Part shown: piece by piece, positions 1-11,575 of the stretch
How positions within the stretch are numbered: the first letter of the stretch is position 1
Layout: every line of letters begins with the position of its first letter
Origin: Orychophragmus violaceus
Lineage: Eukaryota > Streptophyta > Magnoliopsida > Brassicales > Brassicaceae
Assembly (NCBI GenBank): GCA_030180135.1
Contig: CM058230.1
Span: 57,754,580-57,818,579 of the forward strand
Length of the DNA: 64,000 nt
Direction: 5' to 3'
Program-made: the position numbers and the translations under genes
The notes under the pieces: model-generated
What the model was told of the DNA's origin: nothing
Databases searched by the model: none
Seen by the model: the letters and a program-made list of their open reading frames with translations, nothing else

Positions 1-1
1 C

Positions 2-2485
2 ATGATGTTCTACAAGAATGTGCCTAAGAGGTTTTGGGGAGATGCAGTCATGACTGCTTGTTACTTGATCAATAGAACTCCTACAAAAGTTCTCAAGGAT
101 AAATCTCCATTTCAGGTATTAAACAAAACCAATCCATTAATTGATCACTTACGTGTGTTTGGGTGCCTTTGCTTTGTGTTAATACCAGGAGAACAAAGGG
201 ATAAATTGGATGTTAAAAGCACCAAAGCCATGTTCATTGGATATTCTACAACACAAAGGGGATACAAGTGTTATGTACCTGAAACAAGGAAGGTTTTGAT
301 TTCAAGAGATGTGAAATTTATGGAGACAAGAAGTTTCTATGATGAAAAGAATTGGGATAGTTTGAAGGATCTTCCAACATCTCAATCAGACCGGGCTGCT
401 AACCTAAGGAGGATTATGGAAAGCCTGGGGATTAGTCTACCTCAACAACCGGCTGCAACAAGTCCTGCTCCTTCAGTACACGTCTTGCCGTCAGAAGTTC
501 CACAACCTGCCCATCTTGATCATGAGGGGGACACTCAAGAATCAGAAACTCAAGAATCAGAACAGGAACCACAAGAATCTGATTCTTCTACACATGATCA
601 AGCTGGAGTTGAGGAGCATATGGAACACGAGGAAGAACCTGAGGAATTGGATCATCAAAATGAAGAGGAGCCGGTTATGAATGAGGTTATGGATGAGCAA
701 CAACCAGTTCAGCAGCAAGTTGTTCAGCAGCAAGTTCAGACTCTAAGGAGAAGCACAAGGGAGAAAAAGGATCCATCAGAATGGAAAAAGACTAGGGTTT
801 ACTTCAACAGCAATGCAGTAGCTCATCCCATTCAAGCTGTTTGTAGTTTAGCTCATGTACCTTTGGAGCATCAAGTGTTCATTGGGAAGTTGGATCAAGA
901 ACATGTACCAACAACCTATGAAGAAGCAAAGGGAGATAAGAGGTGGATGCAAGCTGTGGATGAAGAGACCAAAGCAATGGAGAACAATGAGACTTGGTAT
1001 GAAGCTGAACTTCCTAGAGGAAAGAAGGCAGTGACGTCTAAATGGGTCTTCACCATCAAGTATAGAAGCAATGGAGAAGTGGAGAGATACAAAGCAAGGC
1101 TGGTTGCAAGAGGCTTCACTCAAACTTATGGAAATGATTACTTGGATACATTTGCACCAGTAGCTAAGCTTCACACAGTTAGGATCATCTTATCTTTGGC
1201 AACAAACCTTGATTGGGAACTTTGGCAAATGGATGTCAAGAATGCATTCCTTCAAGGAGAGCTTGAAGATGAGGTATACATGAGACCACCTTCTGGTCTT
1301 GAGAGCATTGTGAAACCAGGGAAGGTTCTAAGGCTCAAGAAAGCTATCTATGGACTCAAGCAATCACCTAGAGCTTGGTACCATAAGTTGAGCTCAACCC
1401 TTATGCAAAGAGGATTTAAGAGGTCTGAAGGAGATCATACTTTATTTACTCTACAAGATCAGGAAGGTATTATTGTCATCCTTGTTTATGTGGATGACAT
1501 TATCATTTCAGGGAATAACAAGTCAGGTATTCAAGAAACTAAAGCATATCTTAAATCTGTGTTTGACATTAAGGATCTTGGTACTCTAAAGTACTTCCTT
1601 GGGATAGAAGTTTGTCGGTCCGATAAAGGACTCTTCTTATCTCAAAGGAAGTACACACTTGATTTGTTGTCTGAAGCAGGAAAGATTGGATCAAAACCAG
1701 CTAAGACACCATTGGAAGAAGGTTACAAAGTCATAAGAGAGGGGGAGCTTGAAGACAGACTATTTGAGGACATCACTCACTATAGAAGGATGGTTGGTAA
1801 GCTAATCTACTTAACAATAACCAGACCTGATTTGTGCTTTGCTGTGAACCAGATAAGTCAACATATGCAAGCACCAAAGATGCACCATTGGAACATGGTT
1901 GAAAGGATACTCAGATATCTAAGTGGCACTCCGGGTCAAGGCATTTGGATGGGTTGCAATCAAAGTACAGAGATAGTTGGGTATTGTGATGCTGATTGGG
2001 CAGGAGATAGGGTGGACAGGAGGTCTACTACTGGATATTGTACATTCATTGGAGGCAACCTTGTTACTTGGAAGAGCAAGAAGCAGAAGATAGTGTCATG
2101 TTCAAGTGCTGAAGCTGAGTATAGAGCAATGAGGAAGCTAGCAACAGAATTGGCGTGGATCAAAGCTCTTCTTGAGGATTTGGGGATTGAGACTTCAAAG
2201 CCAATCACAATGCATTGTGATAACCAAGCAGCCATTCACATTCCTTCAAACTCAGTCTTCCATGAGAGGACCAAACATATAGAGGTGGATTGTCACAAAG
2301 TGAGGCAGATGATTGAACAAGGAGTTGTGTTACCGTGCTTCACAAGGAGTGAAGAACAACTAGCTGATGTGTTCACCAAGGCAGCTAGTTGGAAAGTGTG
2401 TGAATCGATTCACAACAAGCTTGGACTCATGGAGCTTCCGGAATTCCCTAAGGCTATGAAATCTACACTCTTTTTCCCTTCATGA
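2..2485 (+). CDS. Copia-1 polyprotein, 3' part (integrase end, reverse transcriptase, RNase H)
   Basis: This is the C-terminal 827 residues of a Ty1/Copia polyprotein; the reading frame enters from beyond the left window edge, so gag, protease and most of integrase are missing. It starts in the integrase C-terminal part (ACYLINRTPTKVL), passes an acidic Gln/Glu-rich linker (about residues 150-250), then reverse transcriptase with WQMDVKNAFLQGE near 408 and an intact YVDDIIISG catalytic box near 496. RNase H follows, with CDADWAGD near 662, SSAEAEYRAM and HCDNQAAIH near 738. There are no internal stops, so this copy may be recent. It is closely similar to Copia-C on the other strand at 38287-41145, clearly the same family. 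The first Met shown is internal and not a real start. Confidence 0.95.
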   Translation: MMFYKNVPKRFWGDAVMTACYLINRTPTKVLKDKSPFQVLNKTNPLIDHLRVFGCLCFVLIPGEQRDKLDVKSTKAMFIGYSTTQRGYKCYVPETRKVLISRDVKFMETRSFYDEKNWDSLKDLPTSQSDRAANLRRIMESLGISLPQQPAATSPAPSVHVLPSEVPQPAHLDHEGDTQESETQESEQEPQESDSSTHDQAGVEEHMEHEEEPEELDHQNEEEPVMNEVMDEQQPVQQQVVQQQVQTLRRSTREKKDPSEWKKTRVYFNSNAVAHPIQAVCSLAHVPLEHQVFIGKLDQEHVPTTYEEAKGDKRWMQAVDEETKAMENNETWYEAELPRGKKAVTSKWVFTIKYRSNGEVERYKARLVARGFTQTYGNDYLDTFAPVAKLHTVRIILSLATNLDWELWQMDVKNAFLQGELEDEVYMRPPSGLESIVKPGKVLRLKKAIYGLKQSPRAWYHKLSSTLMQRGFKRSEGDHTLFTLQDQEGIIVILVYVDDIIISGNNKSGIQETKAYLKSVFDIKDLGTLKYFLGIEVCRSDKGLFLSQRKYTLDLLSEAGKIGSKPAKTPLEEGYKVIREGELEDRLFEDITHYRRMVGKLIYLTITRPDLCFAVNQISQHMQAPKMHHWNMVERILRYLSGTPGQGIWMGCNQSTEIVGYCDADWAGDRVDRRSTTGYCTFIGGNLVTWKSKKQKIVSCSSAEAEYRAMRKLATELAWIKALLEDLGIETSKPITMHCDNQAAIHIPSNSVFHERTKHIEVDCHKVRQMIEQGVVLPCFTRSEEQLADVFTKAASWKVCESIHNKLGLMELPEFPKAMKSTLFFPS

Positions 2486-2588
2486 AGTTTTATCCCAAGT
2501 GGTTTACTTCATGAAGGTTTTTAATGAGGTAGATCTTCATTGTCACTCCAAGCTTGATTCAATCCTTGAATTCAAGCTTGAGGGGGAG

Positions 2589-2962
2589 TATTGAAATGAA
2601 GATCATATTGAAGTGGAGATCACATAGTGAACTATATTGGACGTGAACTATATTAAGTATAGTGAACTATACTGGACGTGAGCTATATTGAATATAGTGA
2701 ACTATATTCATAAGAAGACAAAAACAGTCACACCTTTATGACCGTTGAAACTCTCTCGTATTCAATTCCTTGTATAACCTAGAATAGCTAGTATATATAT
2801 TTGTGTTGTAACCTGTTTAATAAATATAGAGAATTATTCTTCTCTTACAGCCGCTTCTCTTACTCTCTAGTGCACAAGAACCCTAATTTGGTTCTTGGTG
2901 TATTCTTCACAATTCTACTCAATTCTACCTTATTCTCTCAATTTAAATCTCATATTCTAACA
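2589..2962 (+). repeat. 3' LTR of Copia-1
   Basis: A polypurine tract (AGGGGGAG) at 2581-2588 is followed by TATTGAAATG. The LTR starts at 2589 or, by the TG rule, at 2592, and ends in TTCTAACA at 2962. It holds a TATA-like stretch near 2790 and the segment ACAAGAACCCTAATTTGG, which is shared with the Copia-C LTRs. Right of 2962 the sequence is the inside of Copia-A, so Copia-1 sits in or against that element. The 5' LTR and the second target-site copy lie outside the window, so the target duplication cannot be checked. Confidence 0.85.
2627..2713 (+). repeat. 37-bp tandem repeats inside the Copia-1 LTR
   Basis: About 2.3 copies of a unit beginning TAGTGAACTATAYTGGACGTG lie in the U3 part of the LTR, upstream of the TATA-like stretch. 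Each unit contains TATAGTGAACTATA-like partial palindromes. Short U3 repeats in LTR elements often act as transcription enhancers; that role is an inference here. Confidence 0.7.
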
Positions 2963-3205
2963 CCTATGACCAGGTAAAAACATAATTTTTATGTCATCTT
3001 TCACTTATAGGGTTTCATGATCAAGTTCTCAACTTGATGACCTATAAAATGAATATAAATACTTTGGGACCATTATTTAATTATCCAATAATCAAATAAT
3101 GCTGATGTCAATTTTTCATAAACATGACCATAACATGTCTATGTGAACATCATAACTAACATAACTCCCACTAGAATCAAGACCACGTCTTCAGATATCT
3201 AATAC

Positions 3206-6200
3206 CTACAGCAACAGTTTAAAACTCGTGCTTAGGTTGTGAGAGAGGTTGCGGTGTTCTTGCTTGGAACCATTCCAACAAACCACACCGCTATTCTTTA
3301 ATAAGCCATATCCTACGGTCCCCTGTTTGGAGCCTTTCCAACAGATAGCACCGCTACACAGACAAAGAGACATAACCAGGTGGGAACCGGAAGTCGTCTT
3401 TGTCCGTCTAACTACTCTTAATAGACTCGTCACTTCCTCAGTTGTACAAGAAACTATCCTTAGTGTTCCTCAAACACTTGGGGATATTCCTTATAACTGT
3501 CCAGTGACTTTTACCGGAACATATTGGTATCTTCTCGTCATGCTTTATGCGTAAGCTGCATCTAGACGAGCGCAAAATATGGCATTCATGATGGATTCTA
3601 TTGCAGAAGCATAAGGAATCACACTCATACACACTAGCTCAGCCAGTGTCCAAGACACTTCATCTTGCTAAGATTATTGCCATAAGACCTTTGGTGTGAA
3701 GCCATTCTTGGAATCATGCATATTGGAACTGTCCAATACCTTATCAACATAAGGATTCTGACACGATCCAATTAGCCTACCCAATCTATTTCAATAGATC
3801 CTTATTCCAAGAATTCTCGCGGCTTCTCCCATGTCTATCGTTGAAAATGACTTCCGACCCAAGTCACATGAGACTTAAGCGACGGAACGTCGTTTATGAG
3901 AATAAGTATGTTATATACATACAATGTGAGAAATGCAACTACGCTCCCACTAGTCTACATGTAAACGCACGGTTCCTATTTGTTCCTGATCAAGTCAAAA
4001 CTTTTGACCGTTTTAACAGAACGTAGATTCCAACTCCAAGATGTTTGCTTCAATCCAGAAATGGATCGGTGAAGCTAACATGCATACCTAGAAAATTTTC
4101 GGAGTTGGGGCTCACCATCGCTCCTTGAATTTTGCAAGCTCGTCACTTTTCAATGATCAACATATCACGGCAATTCGTTACGAGAAATCACTCTCGGGTT
4201 AGTGACGGATCCATTCGTATCTGCGAAATTCAGGCTCCACAGGTGTAGGTCCTACAACACTTTGTAGATCTAACCGCTGCTCTCCCTCAACAGGTTGAGC
4301 AGCCTCCTGTGTTTCTCGAATTTCTTCGAGCTATACTTTTACTCCCACTGTTCTCCTTGGAAAGAAACTTTCTATCTAGAAGAACAGAGTTCCGAACAAC
4401 AAAACTTTGTTCTCGGATTGGTTGCAAAAGTAATGAGCCTCGGTTTCCCTAGGATAACCTGCGAAGCAGCACTTATCAGATATGGGTTCAAGCTTGTTTG
4501 TTGACAACTGCCTTATACAAACCTTTCAATCCCAATTAATCAGGAAAACATACTTGGAAAACTTCCAGTTCACATCCAATGTGGTGTCTTTCAACTGATT
4601 CTGATAGAAAACTATTTGGCGTAAACACATACATTTTAGAGCGTATTCCTCAAATGATAATGAAAGATTCATGTGACTCATCATTATTCGGAGCATATCT
4701 AATAGGGTCCGATTCATTCTCACAGAAACACTATTCAGGTTTTTCATGAGAAATGAGCTGTGAGAAGACTTCACACTCAGTTAGATGATCACCCAATTCT
4801 TGACTCAAGTATTCTCCTCCGCGATCTAATCGAGGATTTTAATACTTCTGTCATATTGGTTCTATACTTCATTCTGGAACTCCTTTGACCATTTCAAAAA
4901 AAAAATTCCGACTCGTGTCTCATCAAATGAACACAGCCATACTTACTGAAGTCATCAGTAAAGGTAATGAAGTACTGAAGATTTTCTCTGGCACTAATGC
5001 TCATCGGGCCACATACATCATTATGTGTAAGGCCCAATAGGCCTCTGGCCCTTTTCTTTAGCTCTGCTAAAGAAGCCTTAGTCATTTGGCCCAGTAAGCA
5101 GAATTCATATCTCATATGATTTATAATCAAATGAGCCCAAAAGCCCATAACTATGGAACTTCTGAATCCGCTTCACTTTATGTGGTTGAAACGACTATGC
5201 TTAGGAAAATCGATTTCGAGTCTTCAGACTTAAACCGTTTGGTATTTATGTTATATATACAAGCGTACATTGGTTTAAGATATAAAACCCATTATCACAA
5301 GGGGTGCTACCATATAATATTTCATTAAGATCAAAAGAGCAAAACTTGTCTTTTATCGGAATGAAAAACATCCAAATTCTTACAAGAAAATGAAAGGCAT
5401 CTCTGCATAAAGCAGGTACATAGTAGCAATTACTTAATTCAAAAACCAAGCTTGAAAAGCTCCTGCAAGTGGAGAATCCCTACGGCTAAGGCAACAACCA
5501 TTGCTCCATTCTAGGCTCGCAGTTCCACTTGTCCTTTCTTCAACGTTCTACTGTTGCTTAGGCCCTGCATATTTCAAAAAATATCAGTACCACAACTAGT
5601 ATCCAATACCAACGTAGAACTTGAAGTGATAACACAATACCTGAAGAAGAAGTCACGTACATCTTCTCCATCTCTTGTGAATCTTCCAAGAATTTACTGC
5701 AATTTCTCTTCCAATGCCCAAACTCTTTACAGTAGCAGCATTTACCAACATCAGATGGGCCGGACTTGGGCTTATAAGTTGACACAGGCTTATCCTGATT
5801 CCAAATCTGGACGGCCCTGCCTCTACCCTTGTCTATACAGGATTTCTGAAACCTTTTACCCTTTATGATGTTTTGCTCAGCTGTCTTGAGCATGCCATGC
5901 AGCTCAGTCAACGTCTTCGTCAAGCCATTCTTGATATAGCTCTTGATAAACTTATCATAAATTGACGGCAGTGACTGCAGGATGATTTCAGTAGCCAACT
6001 CTAGGCTAACAGGACAATCCAGTTTCCCCAGGTTATCAATGTAACCCATCATTCTAATGACATGAGGACTCACTGGAGCATCCTTTGGTAGCTTGCACCC
6101 AATGAGAGACTTAACCATCTGGTATCTCTCAATTCGTGCATGTTCCTGAAACATCAGTTTCAGGCTGGTGATCATCTCTATTGGCGACTCCATGTTCTCG

Positions 6201-6470
6201 TGTTGACTCTTTAAGTCCGAGTTCATGGTAGCCAAGATCAGATCACACACATCTACCACATCAATATAATGCTTATTCCAAGCATCATATACTGCATGCG
6301 AGGCGTTGGTCCCAAGCCTTTTGGGAGAGGTTTCTCAAGAACATAATCCTTACTCTCCTGCTTGAGAACAATTCTCAAATTCTGATACCAATCCAGGAAA
6401 TTTGATCCATTTAACTTATCCTTCTCAAGGACGGATCGCAACGAGAAAATAGTTTTAGACATAGGCTAAA
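3206..6470 (-). pseudogene. Copia-A gag-pol pseudogene
   Basis: On the minus strand the coding order is kept but broken. Gag runs from about 6462 to 5558 (MSKTIFSLRSVLEKDKLNGS at the start, and a CCHC zinc knuckle CYCKEFGHWKRNC). Protease and integrase-zinc remnants lie at 5246-5449, and an integrase core piece at 4894-5148 contains HNDVCGPM and FITFTDDFSKYG. RT and RNase H are reduced to short pieces between about 4800 and 3200. At least four frames are needed to read it, and the start of gag is in a separate frame from its middle. The integrase retains the first catalytic Asp that the Copia-B copy has lost. Confidence 0.8.
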
Positions 6471-7189
6471 ATCTAAGAAAAGAAAAGTTTTAGTTATGAT
6501 GTTGAGGAAATGAGAAATCTTATCCAATAAGAAAACTCGCATTATATTCAAACAATGTTTCCTCTATGAATATAATGATCCAAGACCCATACTTCACCAA
6601 AATCTGAGTGGACGACTCGTCATCACCCAAACTTCAGTTATCTAGGTAAGCAAATCATTGCTAATTGTACCCAGTACAACTCTTGGTTGCAGATAAGACA
6701 ATCCATGTCTCATCCACTCTGACGTCTCTGGGCCCAGAACTTCTGATAGCCCAGTCAAGTAAACCAATCTCTTCAGTCTTGTGATCATTGACAGTCGCAC
6801 TGCAAGTCTATCAATGATCACCTGCCTTACTCATGTAATTGTAGATACCAAGGACTCCAAGACTATCCAACAACGAAATGAGTCTTGACAGTAGACAAGA
6901 TAGGGCAAGACATCAAGGTCACTTGATATTTAGTTGAGGAAACGAAACTCAAAAGGTTAGTAAATCAATCTCTGAGGTCAAGTAATTGTTGATGTCAGGC
7001 ACTGCAAGACCATCAACACAACTATCTGCCTTTACTTATGTAATTGTGGACACCAAGCTCTTGGCAAGAATATCACAACAACGAAATGAGTCTTGACAGT
7101 TGACCACATTGAAAACTAAGCTTTGATCTAATACACATCCAATGTGTATTCAAATAGATTTAGAACATTTTCAACTTTTAATCTTAATT

Positions 7190-7989
7190 GAGTTTTAATT
7201 GTTCTAAGAAGTGGGTTAGATCATTTGGTTTGGTTTCTCAATCATTTGGTTCAATAACCAAACGATTACTGTTCGCATCGACAAAATATGCGTCGACCGA
7301 CACACTTGGTCGATACTAGACATTCAACCTTAACCAATCGCGATAACCGGTCTAATCCAATTGGACCGACTTATCCAATCAAACTGATCTTAACCAATCA
7401 AATCGGTTTACACTAATTGAGATAACCAGTTCAATCCAATTGAACCAATTCATCCAATTTAAACCGATCTAATCTACCTCAACCAAGCATGATAACCAGT
7501 TCAATCCAATTGAACCGATCAACCAATCGTAAGGCCTGTGCCGACCGACACTTAACCTGTGTCGATCGACACAGTAGGGTATCCGGAAATTTTAACCATG
7601 CGAGATAACCGGTTCAATCCAATTGAACCGATCTATCCTTTCGCACAGTCTGTGTCGATCGATGCACCCAATGTGTCGACCGACACAGTGCGATCTCTAA
7701 GATCGATACCCAAATTTTAATAAGCGTATTCGCGGTGCATCGACCGACACAAGCTTAGTGTCGATCGACACTGTGCGAAAACCCTAAAATTTTATGATCG
7801 TTTTCGCGGTGTGTCAACCGACACAAACTTGTGTCGATCGACACTGTGCGAAAACACAGGTTCTTCGTTTTCGATAAGAAACAAAATCCGAGATTATTTT
7901 TCATCAAACAAAAACTAGCATGCATCAACCTATTCAAATACATCATTATTCGAATTACATGCTTCAGATTCAATGATTAAAACCCTAAG
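7190..7989 (-). repeat. Copia-A leader with arrays of short palindromes
   Basis: No gene is visible. The stretch between the gag start and the primer-binding site holds two interleaved repeat families. The first is TGTGTCGATCGACAC and close variants, usually as pairs about 20-25 bp apart (near 7551-7572, 7650-7690, 7736-7773, 7815-7845). The second is near-palindromes of the form AACCGGTTCAATCCAATTG followed by AACCGAT (several copies between 7320 and 7640). The same two families occur in the Copia-B leader, so they belong to the element family and not to this site. Confidence 0.8.
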
Positions 7990-8002
7990 GCTCTGATACC
8001 AC

Positions 8003-8687
8003 TGAGGGAAATTATGCCATTCAATCATCAGATCGAATCCTAACTAGTTCCTGAAGCCTAGGATCTGGGTTTGAGTAATTGAATCCTTACCGATGGATCT
8101 CGTGTTTACCTGGAGATTTGCCGCGGAATGATGAACAGGTATTTGAGATCAAGAGCGCCTCAGATGCTGCGCCTCTACTGCAGTCCACACGCACACAAGC
8201 TGAAATCCGCCGGGATGCTAGTGTCGGGAATCGGATCTCCTGGGAAACCTGTGTTTCAAGAGGTGGCTGTCTTTTTTCTGTCAAGAAAAATCTCTGACGG
8301 CTCAGTCGCTTTAGGTTGTATACATAAACCTATATATACAGACCTCGACATAAACCGAAACATCAGTTTCGGTATCGGCCTTGTGTCGATCGACACACCC
8401 AATGGTGTCGATCGACACATCTCTTAAAACTCGATTATCAATGTGTATCCAATAGACATTGATCGGACCATATGCCAATGATCAATTCCATAGAAAGTGT
8501 ATCCAACTTTCTTAGGTGTGTGACCCTGTAGGTTCACATAATACTAGCAATGAGTTACAACTCATTAGTCATAAGCGGCTTCTAGCAAAACATTATGACC
8601 ACCTAGTATCACATGAATTGTCCAATATCGACAATACAACTATCTATCAGAGTTAGTACAATATGATTTCAGGACATAATCCCAACA
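8003..8687 (-). repeat. 5' LTR of Copia-A
   Basis: The LTR begins next to the primer-binding site complement GCTCTGATACCA (7990-8001) and ends with CCCAACA at 8687. On the minus strand it therefore starts TGTTGGG, like the Copia-B LTRs. Two TGTGTCGATCGACAC palindromes sit at 8382-8419. It is about the same length as the 680-bp LTRs of Copia-B but clearly diverged from them. Confidence 0.8.
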
Positions 8688-9340
8688 GATATGTCTGAGT
8701 AGATCTCTTATTAGGTTAGGGATTCTCGTTAAGGATTTCTAGGAATGTTAGAGTAATTGATTAATTTGGATTCATCATCTAGTTCTTCATCTAAATCGTT
8801 CTTAACGCTTAATCTGAACTGGCCATTTAGATTACTGATATCAGGTTGATTTTCACAACGAGAGTTGGTTAATTGGCTAGAAAGGATTTAGGTGAGCAAT
8901 TTATCTGTTCGCAAAGAGATTTGGTCTAGAGGAATTGTGAACGAACGAACTTGGAATTAATGCATGTTTAAAACTCTAGGATTCGCAACGAGAGTTGGCT
9001 TGCTAGGTTGTTAGACATAGATAATTATTGCAGCGAGAGCTGGTTAGTTATACTTCTGTGATTCTAGTTCAAGAATGCAATAGATTGAATCCTAATTGTT
9101 TGTTATCTGATTTCCTGATTTCCTGAGAACTCCTGAAACCTGACACCTTCGTTAATTGCTTACATTCGCCTCACTTCATTCGTTTACTTGCTGCCTCGTT
9201 TACTGCTTTACAATTTGTTTCGCTTAGCTTAGTTCGACTACTCATAATCTATCGTGTGAAATCTTGAGTCCTTGTGGATACGATACCCTGAATATTATGA
9301 TAGCATAACTGTGCACTTGCAGTAGAATAGGGATATTTCT
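8688..9340. other. Non-coding segment, possibly an Athila/gypsy leader fragment
   Basis: No open frame of note. The right part reads, on the minus strand, TGATAGGTCAAGAAATATCC and then a string resembling the GTGGATACGATACC sequences found near the primer site of Athila-like gypsy elements (from memory). Repeated phrases such as CAACGAGAGTTGGTTAATTG and GCAACGAGAGTTGGCTTGC occur at 8857-9040. It truncates the LINE at about 9345. The family assignment is tentative. Confidence 0.35.
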
Positions 9341-9344
9341 TGAC

Positions 9345-10609
9345 CTATCACCTTCTGATTTAGGTAATGTTAACTTTTTCCAAGCAATGCATGGTATTTT
9401 TCTTTTTCCCAATCGTGTCCCCATCAGAATTCTATAAGAAAGATATTAATCCCATCACATATAGTTTTAGGAATTAGAAAGCAACTCATAGAATATACTG
9501 GTTTAGCCATCAAAACTGTTTTGATTGGCACTTCTTTACCTGTTGGCGATAAGAATTGGTTATGCCATCCATTTGTTTGTTCCTTTACTTTATCAATCAA
9601 GAAACCAAATTGCTCCACCTTTTTCTTTCCTATTTGCTCTGTTATACCTAGGTACTTCCCTGAACCACCTATATTATTAATCCCCAAGATGGTATGTATC
9701 ATTTGTCTTTGCTGCAAACTCACCGCATACCAACAATCAAGGAAGGCTTATGAAGATTTACCTTTTGGCCAGAGATGTTTTCATACGACCTGGAAATTTT
9801 CGCCATTATCTCTGTAACAGAACGAGATGCCTCACAGAAAATAACGAATCATCTGCAAACATAAGATGTGTAACTTGTGGACACTTCCTAGCTATTTAAT
9901 ACCATTGAGCAAGTTATCATCGTTTTCCTTTTTCAACATACAGCTTAACACTTCACCACATAGCAGAAATAGATACGGAGATAAGCGATCACCTTATCTG
10001 ATATCACGCGCTAGTTTAGTGTCTCCATAAGCCACTCCATTAATAAAGACCGAGTACGAAACTGTCATGACTGTTTCCATAATCCATAGGCCATTGATTA
10101 TCAAATCCAAGCTTCTCCATTACCTTCCTTAGAAAAGCCACTCCACCCTGTCATACGCTTTGCTAATGTCATTTTTAATTGCATAATATTTCTCAGCAAC
10201 ATCCTTCTTTGATTTTAAGTCATGCATTAATTCATGTGCTACTAAAATATTGTTCGAGATATTCCTACCAGGTACAAAGGATATGTGATTCTATGAGATT
10301 ATCTTCCCTAAGATATCTTTCAATCGTATAGCCAATACTTTTGAAATAATCTTATAATTGACCTTACTTAAGCTGATGGGTCGATATTCTGATGGTTCCA
10401 TTGCCTGTGTAGTTTTTGGTATTAGACAAATTTGCGTATGATTAATTCATGCTGCCAGTTTACCTGTTGCAAAGAATTGTTTGACCATGAAACACACGTC
10501 AGGCCCTACCTCTTCCCAAAAATACTGATAAAACGATGTTGTGTAGCCGTCACTACCTGATGATTTATCATGGCCTATAAGAAATAACGCCACCTTAATC
10601 TTCTGATCT
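9345..10609 (-). pseudogene. LINE ORF2, reverse-transcriptase half (pseudogene)
   Basis: Read on the minus strand from 10609, this continues the LINE ORF2 that is interrupted at 17367. It contains the RT entry motif DKSSGSDGYTTSFYQYFW, then SEYRPISL, NDISKAYDRVEW, a FADD catalytic box within VTHLMFADDSLF near 9846-9883, and the downstream thumb region ending near KKLTLPKSEG. Many stops and frame changes break it. The 3' end of the LINE is missing; unrelated sequence begins left of about 9345. It is a dead plant L1-type element. Confidence 0.85.
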
Positions 10610-11560
10610 TGATGAGGACATCCAGCTAAGCACCCATCCACAAGCCATTCCTGAGGTCAAGGAAGCTCCAATGACTCGATCTAGGACAAGGAGGCTCAGG
10701 GAAGGATTCAACACTGCAGTAGAGAACCTCATGAACTCAATGGAACTTGGAGACTACCTCAAGAACGAGCCCAAGAAGCTAGAGGCGATAGAAGACTTGG
10801 GCTGTGTAAGCAATACGGATAACACAGGAGATTTGGACTGTGTAAGCGACGTGGATAACACAGGAGGCGTGGACTGTGTAAGCAACAAGGAAGCTGGACC
10901 TTCTACGCGTCTAGGGGAACCATGGGCCGGACTATGCCAAGTCATTACCATCCGGCTCGGCCCATGCTAAGTCCGAGAGTTGGTGGACTCTCTTGCACTC
11001 TTTTTCTCTTGGGTGGTTTTATCCCAAAGAGGTTTTACTCCCAAGGTTTTTAATGAGGCAAGTCGGCCCACCCACACCATAACTCAAGGCTTGGCCGCCA
11101 AGGAAGGAATTGCACACTTTCCTTTTCTGTGTAACTCGGCTATCTCTCATTCAAGGCCGAGATATTTGATTTTCCTTTTTGTTCTTCTTTGTTTTTGTAC
11201 TTAAACAACTTTGTATCATTGTGTTAGATACCTTTTGAATTATCAATAAACCCTTAAGCGATTTTCGCCTTTTCTTGAACAGCCACCGCTTGTTCTTGTT
11301 TGCTTGTTGTTCCTTGTGTGTGATTCACAAAGAAGACAAGTGTCTGTGCAGTATCAGAGACCCGTTCATCATCTCTGTGGTGCCTTCGATCCACCAGCCC
11401 TACCACCCACTGATTCAACAGGAGAGAGCGTCAAAGCCAGCATGTTCGATCCCATCTCTTACACACGACCATCCCTTGAGTAACAGGAGAGAGCGACAAA
11501 GCCAACCTGTTTCTTCCATCAACCACCGAGTGAGGCTCTGTCCATCTGAGTCTTACATCA
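10610..11560 (+). repeat. 5' LTR of the gypsy element
   Basis: The LTR begins TGATGAGGACATCC and ends TCTTACATCA. It carries a copy of the last 120 codons of the polyprotein, so a 99-residue open frame (10671-10970) is seen here with no upstream domains; it is a by-product of the LTR overlap, not a gene. A polyadenylation-type AATAAA lies near 11246. Differences from the 3' LTR noted by eye are GTCATT/GTCCTT, TTCTCTTGG/TTCCCTTGG and CAGCATG/CAGCCTG. Confidence 0.95.
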
Positions 11561-11562
11561 TC

Positions 11563-11575
11563 TGGTATCAGAGCC
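11563..11575 (+). promoter_or_regulatory. Primer-binding site (tRNA-Met) of the gypsy element
   Basis: TGGTATCAGAGCC lies two bases after the LTR end. It matches the complement of the 3' end of plant initiator tRNA-Met, the usual minus-strand primer. It is followed by about 415 bp of leader before the gag start, in which I see no other feature. Confidence 0.9.

Larger units (their letters stand above)
2963..8687 (-). mobile_element. Copia-A, old broken Copia element, left end cut off
   Basis: The order on the minus strand is 5' LTR (8003-8687), tRNA-Met primer site (7990-8001), palindrome-rich leader, gag, protease/integrase and RT/RNase H remnants. The 3' LTR is absent because Copia-1 abuts at 2962. 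The non-coding 3' part (2963-3200) aligns by eye with the same part of Copia-B near 24900-25130, including TATAGGGTTTCATGATCAAG. The element is the same family as Copia-B but much more decayed, with many stops and frame changes. Confidence 0.8.

Noticed and set aside
848..1174. Minus-strand open frames across Copia-1 and the gypsy polyprotein
   Set aside because: They are shadows of the coding strand, lack domain motifs and have unnatural residue composition.
7190..8420. CRISPR-like regular short repeats
   Set aside because: Plant nuclear context, repeats are palindromes of varying sequence and spacing, spacers are not unique inserts, and they belong to a Copia leader.
10671..10970. Separate 99-residue gene beginning MTRSRTRRLREGFN
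   Set aside because: It is the LTR copy of the gag-pol tail; the same codons form the end of the intact polyprotein at 16477-16776.
11563..11575. tRNA-Met gene fragment
   Set aside because: Only the 13 bases of a primer-binding site; no cloverleaf or A/B box. The same holds at 7990, 30222 and 42908.
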